Positions 20,451 to 32,150 are shown, numbered from the stretch's first letter. The stretch: 64,000 nucleotides of DNA from Phragmites australis (GCF_958298935.1 NC_084944.1:17267679-17331678), one strand, 5' to 3'. Notes: generated by a model from the sequence alone, not told the origin. Program-made: numbers and translations.

Positions 20451-23400
20451 GTATGGCTAGCTTGAGTGTCCCGGGCGGAACTGGAACTCAGGCAGCAAGC
20501 GAAGCTGCCAGTGCGGCCTCGGCGGGGGGCCCTCAGGTGGCGCCGGTTCCTCGTTGTTGATGGGGCCACCACCAGGGGTGGAGCTCCGCCGCGCTAGCAG
20601 AAGTCATCCCCATTAGAGCACCGTGTTAGGGGTGTCTGCCATCGATGACGAGGAGCTTGGCCAGATGGTTAGGGAAGGGAAGATTCCCTCTAGGGCCGTC
20701 GCTCGGTCCCCGCTGGATGAGGAGGTCCCGGAGCCTCTAGCCCACGAGGTCGTGGTGTTCGAGGCTTTCTTCAAAGCAAGCCTGGGCTTTCTGTCGGTGC
20801 AGCTGCTCGAGGAGCTGCTCCGTCACTACTACGTGGAGCTTCCACAGCTCCATGCCAACTCCATCGCCTGCCTGGCCACCTTGCGGGCGGAGGGGTGTGA
20901 AGGGAGGGTGGATAAGGATGATCAAGGGCGATGGGACGAAGAGGCCCCTCAGCTTCGGTAGTGTTAACTTCTAGATACGACCACAGTGCCGTGATGCCTT
21001 CCCGGCAAAGGCTATTAATGGTCAGTGGTATACCAGCTGATTGCAGCAATGGTTTTACTACGATGAAGGCTTCGCGTCCCTCCTTCTCTCCATAAACTGG
21101 GATATCGCGTATGTCTCGGAGCCAGAGACGGGGATCATGGACGACCAGTTCGCTTCGCGACTGGCCCTTCTTCAGAGGGTGACTGAAAAGATGAGCATGC
21201 GTGACCTCGTTGAGGAGTTCACCATGTTGCGCATTCGTCCCCTTCAGATGGACTGGGACTACGCCTTCGAGCAAGGTGCGGAAGAGTGGACGAAGGTATA
21301 CTCTGGCCCCCCTGTAAGCTCTGGTGAGTCCTCTTTGTTTGTCTGGTTTTTGACCCGCAGATGTGAGCCTCCTTTTTTCTTTTAGAGAGCTGCCTTCCGC
21401 TGGAGCATGTGGTGGAGATCACAGAGGTGATCTTGGGCCCACTTACTCTGGCGGAGCGGGAGCGGCTGGTGGCTCTGACATAGAGCTGGGAACGGTATAA
21501 CCGCGTCTGCTTTTATCTTGGAGTGGAGGCTCCGGCATGGCGGGGTCCGCCGAAGCCTAAGCCTGCTGGGAAACGAGCGCTCATATCGGCTCGATGGCTG
21601 AGTCGTCCGAGGTGTCACTGGTTCGTAGGAAGCGTCAGAGGCGGGTCGAGAGAGCGGGCAACCCATCCAGAGGTGAGGGTCAGCTCGGTGGGGGTGACCG
21701 GGGGAAGGACCTAGCCTCTCCGGATATTGCCGGTCACGACCAGAGCCAGAGAGGAGGCGTGGCCTCCGTGGAATATGATTTTGGGTTTGCTGGTTCGGAT
21801 ATCGAGGGCATTACGGGCCCTTCTATGAGAGGTTTTGAGGGACTTGGTGAGGCGTTGTTGCTTCGTTAGCTATATCCTATTTTGGTCGTGCACTAGGATC
21901 TTGATTTGTGTTTCATGGTATTTTGCAGCAACCATTGAGGTGGATGTATCTTCGACTCCTCCCCCAGAGGCTTCGGAGCCCTGGCAGGGGTTGGGGACTC
22001 CTTCGAAGGTGCCCCTGAAGGCCACCTCGGGGAACGCAACCTTGTTTCCACGGAGCCCCGAGCTGGCTGGTGACTTGGCCCTGGTGGCCGGTGCTGGGAG
22101 CATTGTGCCCTCTACTGGGGCTCTCTTCACGGCGGTCGAAGGGGGCCCTAGCCTCGGGGTCTTGACTTTGGACGACTTCACGCTACGCTCGGAGGCGTCA
22201 AGGGCCTTCATTGCAGCCTCCTCCCTTTTCTAGAGGGGGGAGGTCGAGCGATCATTGGCCCAGCGTCCTTTGGAGGAAGTGGAGACACGTTTGGTAGCGG
22301 TGGCCCTGCAGGTCAGTAGATTTAGTTGTGATTTGCTGGGTCTAGTGTCAGGTTCTGAGTAGCTCATCTGGTTCTTTTTCTTCTTCTGTTGTGCCTCGTA
22401 GCAAGTAATTTTGACGAGGGCACTAGGAGATGGGGGGCACCAGGCCTTTGCCACAGCTCATGACGAGATTGAAGGCCTTCGTCAGGCCTTGGAGGAGGCC
22501 CAAAAGTAGGTGGAGTATTCGGAGGGTCACCTTTAGGGGGAGACAGTGCTCTACGAGCGTGAGGAGGGTCTCTGGCGGGAGGAGGTTTTGAAGCAGGAGC
22601 GCATGGAGGCTGAGGCGTGGAAGGCTACTGAAGATCTCTGGGAGGCGAGGGAGTTTACCAATACGGCCAACCCAGCCCGTGTGTCAGCCGAAGGTGATGT
22701 TGAGACCCTTCGGGCTGCGGTGGGTGAGGTGCGGCAAGAGCTGAAGGAGGCTCTGGGATCGGAGGTGGCACTGCGCTCGGAGTGCCAGCAGTTAGCTGCT
22801 CTTACGTCAGACGTTGCCCGGATTACCTTCGATGCTATGGGTGGCCTTGGGGTCAGGTGTCCGCCACTACCCTCTGATTCGAAGGCATCGGTTATGGCAC
22901 TCTTCTAGCTTCGGTCTGCTGTGAAGGTCATGGTTAGAGCCGCGGAGACCTACGCGAGGTCCAGCGCACGCATGGTTCCGGCGCTCCAGCTGACCCTGCT
23001 GCACCGAGTGGGGGTTGGTCCCTTCGAGGTACTGGAGCAACAGGTGCCGGACTCTGTGATCGAGGGTTTTCGGCCAAAGGCACATCCGGTGGAGATTTGT
23101 GCGGTCTGGAGAGCTTCTGCCATAATTTATGGGTGAGGCATGGCTGGAGCATGACGCTGCGCTATATGTAACACCCTAATTTTTTTTCTCTAATTCCAAA
23201 TTTTTCTTAATGGTTATTAAGTTTCAAATGAATTTAATTATTTTATTCTTAAAGAGAGAAAACCCTATTTTATAGAAAAGAAAAGAAAATGACATAGGAT
23301 ATAAGTGAAAATCTTGCATTCATGCTGAATTAGACAAATAGTATTTTATTTGAATTCTTGATGAACTTATTTGAAGAGATTTTGTCTGGATTTTTGAATT

Positions 23401-26400
23401 TGAAATTTGATTTGAATTCTATAGAAAAGATAAAGGTTAAATCTTCCCTCGGGCTGTCTCTTGCTGATTCGGCCCAACATCTCAGCTCAGCCCATCTGCC
23501 CGGATTTCCCTCCCGCCCGTGGCCGCGCCCCTGCTCCGGCCCAGCCACCCGCGCCGTGCTCTCGCGCTGCAGCCGAAGACGCCTGCGCAGTCTCCGTTTT
23601 CCCCTGTGCCGCCGCCAGGTGGGGCCCGCCGGTCGGATCCGTCGTCTCCGAGAAGGACTCCGCTGCGCCGCCGAATCCGAGCGAGAAACCGACGCTGCCT
23701 TAAGAGTCCTGCGCTGTCCCGTGACCTCCGAGCCGCCTATATATATGCCCGCCCCCTCCCCGAACTCATCCCATCTGCAAATCGCCGAAAACCGAGCCCT
23801 AATCGTCGGATTCGAAGCTCGCCGAGCCGCCATCGCCGCCGCTTCGTCCGCCCTCGCCGCTACACCGTTCCAGAGCCAAACCACGCAACTCGAGCCCACC
23901 ATTGCACGCGCCTGCCCTTGCTGAAGCTTTTCCCGCCGTCGCCTTGGCCCCTGCGTCGCCGGAGCACCCTCTCCGACGAGTTCCCGAGGCAGCCGCCGCC
24001 CCTTCCGTCGTCGATCGCTTTCCTGTGCCGCCAAGCCCGAGGTAAGCCCCAAAACGGATTCCCCGCGCTTCCCTGAACGTTTTGCGCCGCTCATCGTCGT
24101 CGCCGGCGAGCCCTAGCCGATTCCGGCGAGATGTCCGGCCGTGCGCCGCCGTGAACCCCTCGGCGCTGCCCTGTCCTTCCCCTTCGGCCGCCCGATCTTC
24201 CCCGTGCCGTCGGATCTGTCCTCAACGATCGAGATTAGATCTAAATCGTACCCCTTCAGCAACCAGTAGTGTAGCGCCACGTGTTTACTCCTTAAACCAG
24301 TCAGCCGTATTGCCCCGTCACCCTGCCACCTCAGCTGCCAACTCATCCCTTTTGCCTATGTGTCCAACCAGTCAGTAGCCACGTCATAAAGGAGGTTTTT
24401 CAATCTGAAAATAATTCCTGATAAATCCTTTAATTGGTAAATTTTGCATTTTAGCCCCTGAACTTTTCTGAAATAACAAAAGAGCCCTGTCTTTTTATAG
24501 TTAGGTCCTTATACTTTTTCATAATTACTTTTTGGTCCCTCTGTTTTTACAAAAAGGTCCCTGGACTTTCTGATAATTCAATTTAAGTCCTTTTCCTTTT
24601 TCCAGATTTAACCCTAGACTTGTTTTAGCCCTAACTTTTCTATCGTAACTCCGATTTAAGCGATTCTTGCGTCGATGGATTCGTTTTTCAGTGCTCTTTC
24701 TTGTTAGCAAGTTTTTATCTCGTTGTTCTTTTGCTTTATGCTTTGTTCTTAGTGTATCTTTTTTGCTTGTTTTGCCGGTAATTGTGCAATTAGCCGACAA
24801 CGTCCCGGATCAATTGGAAGAACATCAAGACCAGGAGCAAGAATACACTGAGCAGCAGCAAGGAGAAGGCAAGTGTCCTTGATTATCTTGAACCTATGTT
24901 TTTAAATGTTTTGTTTTACAAAATTGCATGCAGTGTCTGTGAATATGATGGGTAGTCACCTATGTTAGGGTTTTCCCTAGATTTTCTCTTATCATTCCTT
25001 GGAACCTAGATGGTTTATGGTTAGTAGTCTTTTATGGGTAGATTGCTTAGCCTTGCTTTTGGGATATTGGGAAGTGTCATAATTTTGACTAATGAACATA
25101 TGCAGTAATGATGATTAATATGATAATGTTTTAGCAACATGGAACCTTAGGCCTTGAGCATAGGGATGTTGGTGATGGTTGTCATGGTTATGACATTGCT
25201 TTAGTGTTTGCTCAAGTAACCTAAGTAAGGACCGGTTCGTGGAGCGACAACCCAAGAAGTAACGTACCAACCACGAGGCTGATATGGGTAAAGTGTGACA
25301 TACTGATTAGAGTCTGTCTAGTGTGCGTTGGGTCAGCACAAAAGGAGGCTTCTGGGTAGGAGCTGTTGCTCGCGTAAAGCCTGGCGGTGAAACCTAGTGG
25401 GCAGACATGCACTGGATTAGTCTCTGGTTAGTGGAAAGTATCATACAGTGATTCTTGGCGGCACACCACTGGCGTGTGTTAAGTGTCTTGCAAACACGGC
25501 AACATGGAATTCACTGACTCGTGGGTAAAGTTGGACAACATCTGCAGAGTGTAAAACTGTTATAACAGCCGTGCTCACGGATATGAGAGACTTGGATCCT
25601 CACATGATTAGATGGTGGTTTGGTTTTGATTCTGGTACAGGGAGTACTAGATGTTGTGGTCTTGGTCTTAGTGCGGGGAGCACAAGACAGATGTGGTATG
25701 CAGGGTGGGGAGCCTTGTATGCTAGTTGATGGATTGTTGGGTTACATTCATTTAATATATGTCTAATGCTTTTTGAGTCCAAATGTGTTATTTTTCATTA
25801 CTCGCATTTTCGCAAATAATACCTTGTGTTAGCCTATTCTTGATATAAGCCTGCATGTCATTATTTTCCCACACTTGCTGAGTACATTATGTGCTCACCC
25901 TTGCTTTCTCCTACCAAAAATATATGCTGCTCAGTGGAAGACTTTGAGGATTTCCAAGACGACGACCTGGTGTTCTAAAGAGCGTATCTTCCAGTCGATG
26001 CCTGTGGAGTCTTGGTCGCCAATGCTTTCATTCCGTTGCCGTCGTTTAGATGATGTCGTTTAGGTTAAATTTTGAGTTTTGCTTAGGTAAAGTCTTTTAT
26101 TGTAAGAGGTGAACGTTTAAATAAATAAAGTATTGCTTTTGTTACTTCACCTATGACATCCTTATGTGTGTTAAACTTCCTGGGCACACATAAGCCGCAC
26201 TTGATTTTGGCCGTTAAAACCGGGTGTGACACTATATGGCAGGTCAGGTGACTCCAGGCGCCCCGGGGGGTCTTCGCCCGGGTTCTTCGTCGGGAGGTCT
26301 GGTCCTTCATGTGGAGCCAGCAGGCACGCCGCAGCCCTCTGAAGGCCTTTCACTTCGCGTCGTTGCTCCGCGGGAGCAGTCTCCGCGTGTGGATGCCCCA

Positions 26401-27057
26401 GAGGTGTAGCTTTGTCATAGTCTATTTGTTTTTTGCTTTCTTTTCTTTCCGAAGAGGGTCAAAGTATTAGTATGTTGACTACCCCCTTCTACTTGATATA
26501 CTTGGGCTTTTCCTTATCTAATAGAGCCATATCTGTCTTTTTGTGGTTCGCCTGTGTTGTTCTGGAATGTTCATTCCTTTGAGGCTAACTGGAGTCCGAT
26601 CTGTGTATATAGATGCGGCAGCCTGAAGCCGGAGGGGGCCTTGCTCATATCTAGGATGGTGCCTCTGGGGAGGGATCGAGTGCGTCCAGAGCATCTGGGG
26701 CTACTCCGTCCATCTGACGGCGGATTCGTTTCGTTATGCCCCGCGATTTCGAGGGGCGTGTGGATCTGAAGGCGGCCGCCGATGTCTTAGTCAAGATCGA
26801 GCCACAGGGCCCCCTTGCGTCTTCTCCGAATGTCTATTTTGTTGCAAAAGATGACTGGTGTGCAGCCTGAACAGCCCGGGAGGTTGCCATCTCATGCCTC
26901 TTTCGATGCCTTGTCCTCCCCCGGGATTCTGATGGAAGGGTGCCTTTGGAAATCCTTGAGCCTATTCTAGCTGAGATGAAGGTGGGCGAGGTACAGGCTG
27001 CGGAGTCCCCGTCGGAGGAGCAGGGGGAAGAGCTGGATTTCTTGGCCTTCGACTAGT
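20451..27057 (+). pseudogene. Antisense ORF (putative gypsy-type transposon domain) in the gypsy element
   Basis: The gene starts MASLSVPGGTGTQAASE and lies on the strand opposite to gag. A recognisable part at about 20620-20940 (VVFEAFFKASLGFLSVQLLEE, then LPQLHANSIACLATL) resembles the plant 'putative gypsy-type transposon' domain (Pfam PF04195). Further frames follow at 21041-21385 (DIAYVSEPETGIMDDQFASRL) and a coiled coil at about 22546-22880 rich in EREE, EAWKATEDL and VRQELKEAL. After the nested LTR, 26238-27057 continues with acidic, poorly readable sequence. Several stops and probable introns break it. Antisense genes at this place are known in some large grass gypsy elements; their function is not established. 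The core domain assignment is moderately firm, the gene model is not. Confidence 0.6.
23167..26231 (+). mobile_element. 3.07 kb solo LTR nested in the antisense ORF
   Basis: The element starts TGTAACACCC and ends GGGTGTGACA. A perfect 5-base duplication CTATA flanks it (23162-23166 and 26232-26236). It is 3065 bases with no recognisable gag or pol, so it is best explained as a solo LTR of a long-LTR gypsy family of grasses. The first third is GC-rich, which gives chance open frames (23358-24378); the rest is AT-rich. Confidence 0.85.
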
Positions 27058-27529
27058 ATCCCTTCCCAGCAGATCCTTCATCTTCCTAAGGCCGAGGGGG
27101 CTTTGTTTTAGACAATAGCTCCCTCCGTGGAGGGGATTCGTGTTGACCCCCTGTGCGTAGTTACCGGGGTCAATTCTCCAGGTCCCGCGGTATTTCTAGG
27201 AGGCGTGGTGGTCAAGCGCCCTCGTCCTCCCGTAGTACTTCAGGGAGGCGTAACAGGTTAGCAAGCTTGCTAGGCATAGATTCAATGTACAGTGGTTATC
27301 TGAATGCAAACTCTTTGTTTGTCATGTATGAATAAAGTTGCATTTGTGTTAGCATTGTTTTTTGGCGTTTATAATTTATCATATCGACGCTTCGTTATCG
27401 TATCAACGCTTCGCTTGTGCACGGTGGAAGGGGCTATTAGCGGTTGTGGGGTGCGAGATCCGAGGGGTACTGCATTGCGTTAGGTGTGAGTAGGGAAGAA
27501 CGTATCGTTTAATAACATTTCGATGTGTG

Positions 27530-28025
27530 ACACCTTGTAGTACGGAGGCTAGGCCTTCAAGATACCGGAGGGGTTAGATGATTTTGGCACGGAGACTTTT
27601 AGTCTTTAAGGTGCTGGAGGATCCTTACTTTAATCCTTTTTGGCACGGAGGCTAGGCCTTCAAGATGCTGGGGAGGTTATCCCTCTGCCACGTAGGTCAG
27701 CCAGGCCTTAAAGATGACGGAGGGTCTTATGCCTGTTCGGCATGGAGGCAATGCCTTCAAGATGCCAGAGCGGTCTTTGCCTCTCTGCCACGTAGGTTAG
27801 CTAGACCTTAAAGATGGATGAGGGATATATGCCTGTCTAGCACGGAGGCCTAAACCTTCAAGATGCTGGAGTGGTCTTTGCCTCTCCGCCATGTAGGTCA
27901 GCCAGGCCTTAAAGATGGCGAAGGGATATACTTCTCCGGTATGGAGGCACTGCCTTCAAGATGCCGGAGGTTTTTACCTCACCAGCTCGGAGGCAATGCC
28001 TTCAAGATGCCAGAGGGTCTTCATA
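27530..28025. repeat. Tandem array, ~60-base units in a ~120-base higher-order repeat
   Basis: Two alternating unit types, CACGGAGGC...CCTTCAAGATGC and CCACGTAGGTCAGCCAGGCCTTAAAGATG, recur about every 60 bases, so the pair repeats about every 120 bases. It lies between the antisense ORF and gag of the gypsy element. No coding frame is kept. Confidence 0.8.
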
Positions 28026-28059
28026 GGTTTTGTGTGGGATTGTTTTGTGGGGTAAGGGG

Positions 28060-29184
28060 AGGGGGCATGTGACGATCCCGCCTGTGAGTGTGAATTCTAG
28101 GGGTTGACACGGGAAGTCTCGGTAGCTCGCGAGCGTCTTCGGCATAGTTTTTCCTACTCTGCCCGCGCATATTCCTCGAATTTTCTCATGAGGACTTCCA
28201 TTGTACATATTGGACGCCAGTTCAGCTGATCGTATAGGGGGCCTTCGTCTGGGCCCTGGGTTGCGGCATCGATGACCGAAGAGTCTGATATGCCCCTAAT
28301 CTCGGCCTTTGTCTGGGAGAACCTTCGGAAGTAATCTCGGAGGGTTTCGTTTGTCTCTTGCTTGATAGTGAACAGGCTTCTGGAGGTTACTGGCTCGACG
28401 AAGGTGCACTGGAAGTTGCTGCGGAAGGGGTCTCGGAGTTAGGACCAAGCGTGAATGGCGCCAAGGTCCAATGCCCAGAACCAGCGTATGGCCACCCCTT
28501 CTAAGGCGAGAGGGAAGCATTTAGCCATGGTGGTTGGTCCGCCCTGCTGGCCTCTATGGCGAGGGCGTAGGAACGGACGAACTCATCGGAGTCCAAATCG
28601 CCCTTGAACTTAGGTAGCTTTGGTGTCCGAAAGCCCTCCGGGAACGGCGTAGCCTGCAGGTCGGCATGCAAGGGAGAGTCGTAGTCTTGCAGGGGATCCT
28701 CGCAATGCCGGCTTCAAGGCTTCAGAGGCCGAACATGCAGGGTCCTAGTGTCGAAGAGTTCATCGGCCCATAGGGCTCAGGTCGGAATAGCGCCGGTCGT
28801 CACGGGGGCGGCAGTGGCCGTGTAGGTAGCTTGCTGCTCGACATGTAGGGCCGTTTGCAGTTCCTCTATATGGGTAAGGAGCACCACCTAGCGTGATTAA
28901 CGCTCGGTTGGAATGGTGTTTACAGCGGTGGCGCCGGTCGCAGCCCCTAGGGGCGCAGCGGGGGCCTCGTCTTGCTGCTAGATCTCTAGGGTAGAGGGCC
29001 CTTCAGTGCCGACCGCAGCTATGGTCATGGCTGGATCGGTGGTGGCCGTAAGGCCCTCGTTTCCCCCGGTCGGGGGGCCGTCGTCGGCGCGGCCTGTGTT
29101 TAGCAGCCTCGGCGGTCGCACGGGGGTGACCGGGGGGTCGGCCTCCATTGCTGTGGCCTTGGTGGTATTCTTCTTGGGTGGCAT
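28060..29184 (-). pseudogene. Gypsy gag remnant
   Basis: The start is MPPKKNTTKATAMEAD at 29184, 50 bases inside the 5' LTR. After an alanine/proline-rich N-terminus, the capsid-like region is recognisable at about 28300-28640: PKLPKFKGDLDSDEFVRSY, then YALAIEAS and, after frameshifts, sequence like the Retrotrans_gag core. Stops occur near 28980, 28770 and 28440. No zinc knuckle is clear. The protein would form virus-like particles in the cytoplasm. The gene is broken, but family membership is well supported by position and sequence. Confidence 0.75.
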
Positions 29185-29233
29185 CCTACCTCTCTTAGCA
29201 CTTCTGTGTTCGAGATCCCCATGGACGGCGCGC

Positions 29234-30112
29234 TGTTGGAGAAAGAGATCGTCTTGCCTCAGCAAGTACGGCGAGAGTTTCTTCTAAGGAGGAGACTCAA
29301 GCTTGGAGACGAAGTTTGAGAGGAAGGAACACAACAAATGTATTGATAGTAGAAAAATAGATCGGTCTGGGGGGAGTATCATAGTGTGATTTAGCGTTTG
29401 TGCACCTATGTGTCCAATGTGTTGTCTTGAGCGTTCTCCTTGTGACCTCTATTCATCAGATGACCATGACCCCCTATTTATAGGGTGCTGTGTAGCTTAG
29501 TGTACAAGTTATAACGATGTACAAATATCTAGGATCTGACCGAATTATTAGGTCTTATCCTGGATAACCATTTTACCCTGCATAGAAGATAAATATCTAC
29601 TATAGTAACTATTGTGGTGCCTGTACCTTGAAGGGTGAGCCGATCGCCAATTACAGCCCGACGTCGCGCTGTCAAGGGTGTTAGGATAACCCCATTGTAC
29701 TGGGGTGTCAGGACGGCATCCCCTAGCCTAGGTATTTAACGCCGGTTATTTTCTTGTAGGCAAAGGATGACCGGCATTCTACTTCTGGTCAATCTTTCTT
29801 GAGGCTTAATGACTCACCCCATAGCCTTTGGGAAGTATACTCGAGCCTCAAAGATGGGGGCTCCGGGGGAGGCACGGCTCCAGGAGATAGAGGCTTCGAG
29901 AGGTATGGTTCCGGGAGATGAAGGCTTCGAGAGGCATAGTCCTGAGAGATAGAGGCTTCGAGAGGCATGGCTCCGGAAGATGGAGGCTTCGGAAGGCATA
30001 GCTCCGGAAGATGAAAACTTCGGAAGGTATGATTCCGAAAGATGAAGGCTTCAGGAGGCATAAGCTACCTGAGCCATGAGAGTGCCAGGGTCTTTAATAA
30101 CGACCCCTAATA
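29234..30112 (-). repeat. 5' LTR of the gypsy-type element (right copy)
   Basis: The LTR is 879 bases, TGTTGGAGAAAG to CCCCTAATA. It is longer than the other LTR because the 31-base repeat has about six units here. The last base pair pattern is TA instead of CA, a single change from the expected end. Many differences from the left LTR indicate an old insertion. Confidence 0.85.
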
Positions 30113-31229
30113 ATACCCAATGAAAAGAATGAAGTGGTTATTTACCCAGACATCCCTTTCTCGATTATGAATGCGGTTATTCCTTTTGATCCTGCAGCTA
30201 AATCAGTTTTTGCATAAACAACCTGCAAATTCCAACCTTAGTGAAGTAGCAGGTTTATTGTGGACATAGAAAAAGAATATAACTTCTCTTCCAGGAAAGC
30301 ACCATCAAATTCAGGGATCGAAATCATGATAACTTGGTGGAAACTGGCACTAGGATATGTCCTTAATGTGTACACTAAATATACACATCAAGAAATCAAC
30401 AAGGGCCAAACGAAGCACACTGAAACACCATGGATGTGAAACCAGCACAGGATATGGCTGGTGAACCAAACATGACTGCAGACAGCATGCATAAGGGCCC
30501 CGGGAAAATAACAGCGTCTGAGCAGAAGGTCCATTTGTGCACCACATCTTATTCCCATTGATGACATAGCCACCGTCTACTTTTTGCACTTCATACTGAC
30601 AACATCAGAGCCAGCCAGTTGAAATTACATTTCGCGACTCATCAGAAGGAATCAGCACGAAAAATGTTGCCGAGAACTGAGAACGAACAGTACAACAACA
30701 GCAACCAAAATAACATTTACAGTTGGGTTCACTCATCGCCAACGCCCTGACATGTTCCCCACTGATCAGCTTTAGAGAACAGGGAAAACACATTAACAAA
30801 AATCCATCATCATCCAAAACATTTGGAATACTACCGAGCACATGTATCACATGACATTTGTGTCTGATAGAGACAATGTTAACAATCTGGGAAAGCACAT
30901 CAGCTTGGGTAAATACTTGTGCTTTTGTGCAGGGCTGCCATGACGGACCTGCACAGAAAAAGCATTTGTACACAACACAATGTCTATCAGGGGGGATTGC
31001 GATGGCACCATGTTGACAATCATAGTAGTACTATAGTACCAGCTGGTTGATGCAGCGGTTGGAATGGGCGCCGTAGGGGAGGCCGACGGAGCCGGAGGCC
31101 CTGCTGATCTCCTCCATGGCGATGCAGCCCCATCCCCTCGTACTCCTCCGGCGCGGTAAAGTCGTGGAGGCTGAAGTCCCCCATGAGCCTCCACAGGTTC
31201 ACCTCCTTGGGGAAATGGTTGGAGGCGTC

Positions 31230-31745
31230 GAAGGGGGAAGGGGATTCATCGCGCATAGCGACCCGCAGCTAGATCGGCTCGCGCAGGACCGCGCTGTATC
31301 CGCTGTCCTCGTCGCCGGCCGACCAGCTGCACTTTGCCGAACCATTGCGATCGAAAGGCAAGATCGAAAGGAGAAGGAGATTGATGGAACTCGCCTCTCG
31401 TTCGCGAAGCAGAAGCAATCGCCGAGCTCTTTTTCCTTTTTCTCCCCTCCTTTTCCTTTCCCTTATCTTTGTATGTGCTGATTCGGGCGGAGGCTCCGGC
31501 CGCGGCTCCAGCTGGGAGGAGGCGGAGGCTGCCGCGGCCGAGGAGAGGAAGCGGAAGGATACTCGACGGCCGGGGCACGGCTCGGCCCGGTGGTGCTTCG
31601 CTGCGAGCGGCCACTGGGCAGCGGCGGCTGCGCGGGGCGCATCGGAGCGGCGGATGAGCAGGGCGGCGGACAAGAGGAGCGACGGAGAGGGGAAGCGGCC
31701 ATCGCGCGCGGGGAACGAGTAGAGCGAACGCGGATAGAATCAAAT
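31230..31745 (-). other. GC-rich region upstream of the IVD remnant
   Basis: The minus strand has overlapping open frames rich in Arg, Pro and Ser, for example one starting MAASPLRRSSCPPP at about 31707. A presequence-like Arg/Ser content and the position upstream of IVD exon material suit a decayed first exon with a mitochondrial transit peptide. However, the region directly before DASNHFPKEV does not match IVD. It is recorded as a possible remnant only. The stretch 31746-32050 is AT-rich without features. Confidence 0.3.
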
Positions 31746-32054
31746 TCTATGGGATATAAAAGATTCAATTGATACGTTTCTATTTTTTTTAGTCTAGCTA
31801 TTAAATCACAGAATAAATAATATAGATAGTATTTTATGATGATTTTTCTAAATAAGACCCTAAATTTGATGTTTTATGATGACGTAATATCCCTTTGCAT
31901 TAGGATTGGACACACCAAAATATCTCGGCGATGTCTCAACTTCTGCCCAACGTGTTAGTCTGTGAACACTACATGACTTAGGCGTCCTCAAAAACGCAAC
32001 TAGTGCTGTTGGATCTTGATGGTTCCATCTCTATAGTGCAACACATTTCCACGA

Positions 32055-32063
32055 TTATAAATA
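32055..32063 (+). promoter_or_regulatory. TATA-like box before the second antisense ORF
   Basis: TTATAAATA, followed by a leader of about 90 bases and ATGGCCTCC at 32151. As in the gypsy element at 20291, a TATA-like box sits on the strand opposite to the gypsy pol fragment. Confidence 0.45.
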
Positions 32064-32150
32064 GGGGGATGTGAGACCGTTTGTTATTCACCCTGTTTGC
32101 TTCTATTTGTTCCTGTGCATTGCTTGGTAGAGCTCGTAGATCTTAAGATC

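Larger units (their letters stand above)
19142..30112 (-). mobile_element. Non-autonomous gypsy-type retrotransposon with antisense ORF
   Basis: Two related LTRs (19142-19929 and 29234-30112) bracket the element. Its sense strand is the minus strand: gag starts just inside the right LTR, and a purine-rich tract (GAGGGGCTAC) lies just before the left LTR. The sequence after the right LTR, GCGCCGTCCATGGGGATC, looks like a tRNA primer-binding region. Between gag and the 3' LTR lie a tandem repeat array and a plus-strand antisense ORF, but I see no protease, reverse transcriptase or integrase, so the element must have relied on a partner. Flanks ATGTC and ATACC could be a diverged target duplication. 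A 3.07 kb solo LTR is nested at 23167-26231. Confidence 0.85.
17656..31226 (-). pseudogene. IVD: Isovaleryl-CoA dehydrogenase (IVD) pseudogene
   Basis: Eleven exon remnants in correct order encode mitochondrial IVD, an FAD acyl-CoA dehydrogenase of leucine breakdown: about 31040-31226 ([19 protein letters not shown]), 30904-30948 (RHGSPAQKHKYLPK), 30721-30769 (ISGEHVRALAMSEPN), about 30513-30612 (VDGGYVINGNKMWCTNGPSA), 30146-30222 (VVYAKTDLAAGSKG), 19011-19061 (STAQKLDKLGMRGSD), 18595-18659 (CELVFENCFVPQENVL), 18178-18332 (ISGLDLERLVL, with the glutamate that acts as catalytic base in IVD), 18039-18078, 17911-17965 and 17656-17712 (DCAGAILYAAERATQVALQ). Most junctions keep GT and AG. Lesions: no convincing transit peptide or first domain; a deletion with frameshift after EGMG (residues GYMYH missing); an indel before VDGGY; a one-base loss in the exon at 18039; and no last ~50 residues. 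One intron, originally about 110 bases, holds the 11 kb gypsy element. Confidence 0.9.

Noticed and set aside
23358..24378. Several long GC-rich open frames (up to 254 residues)
   Set aside because: They are inside the 3.07 kb solo LTR, overlap on both strands, and look like low-complexity Arg/Pro/Ser sequence.
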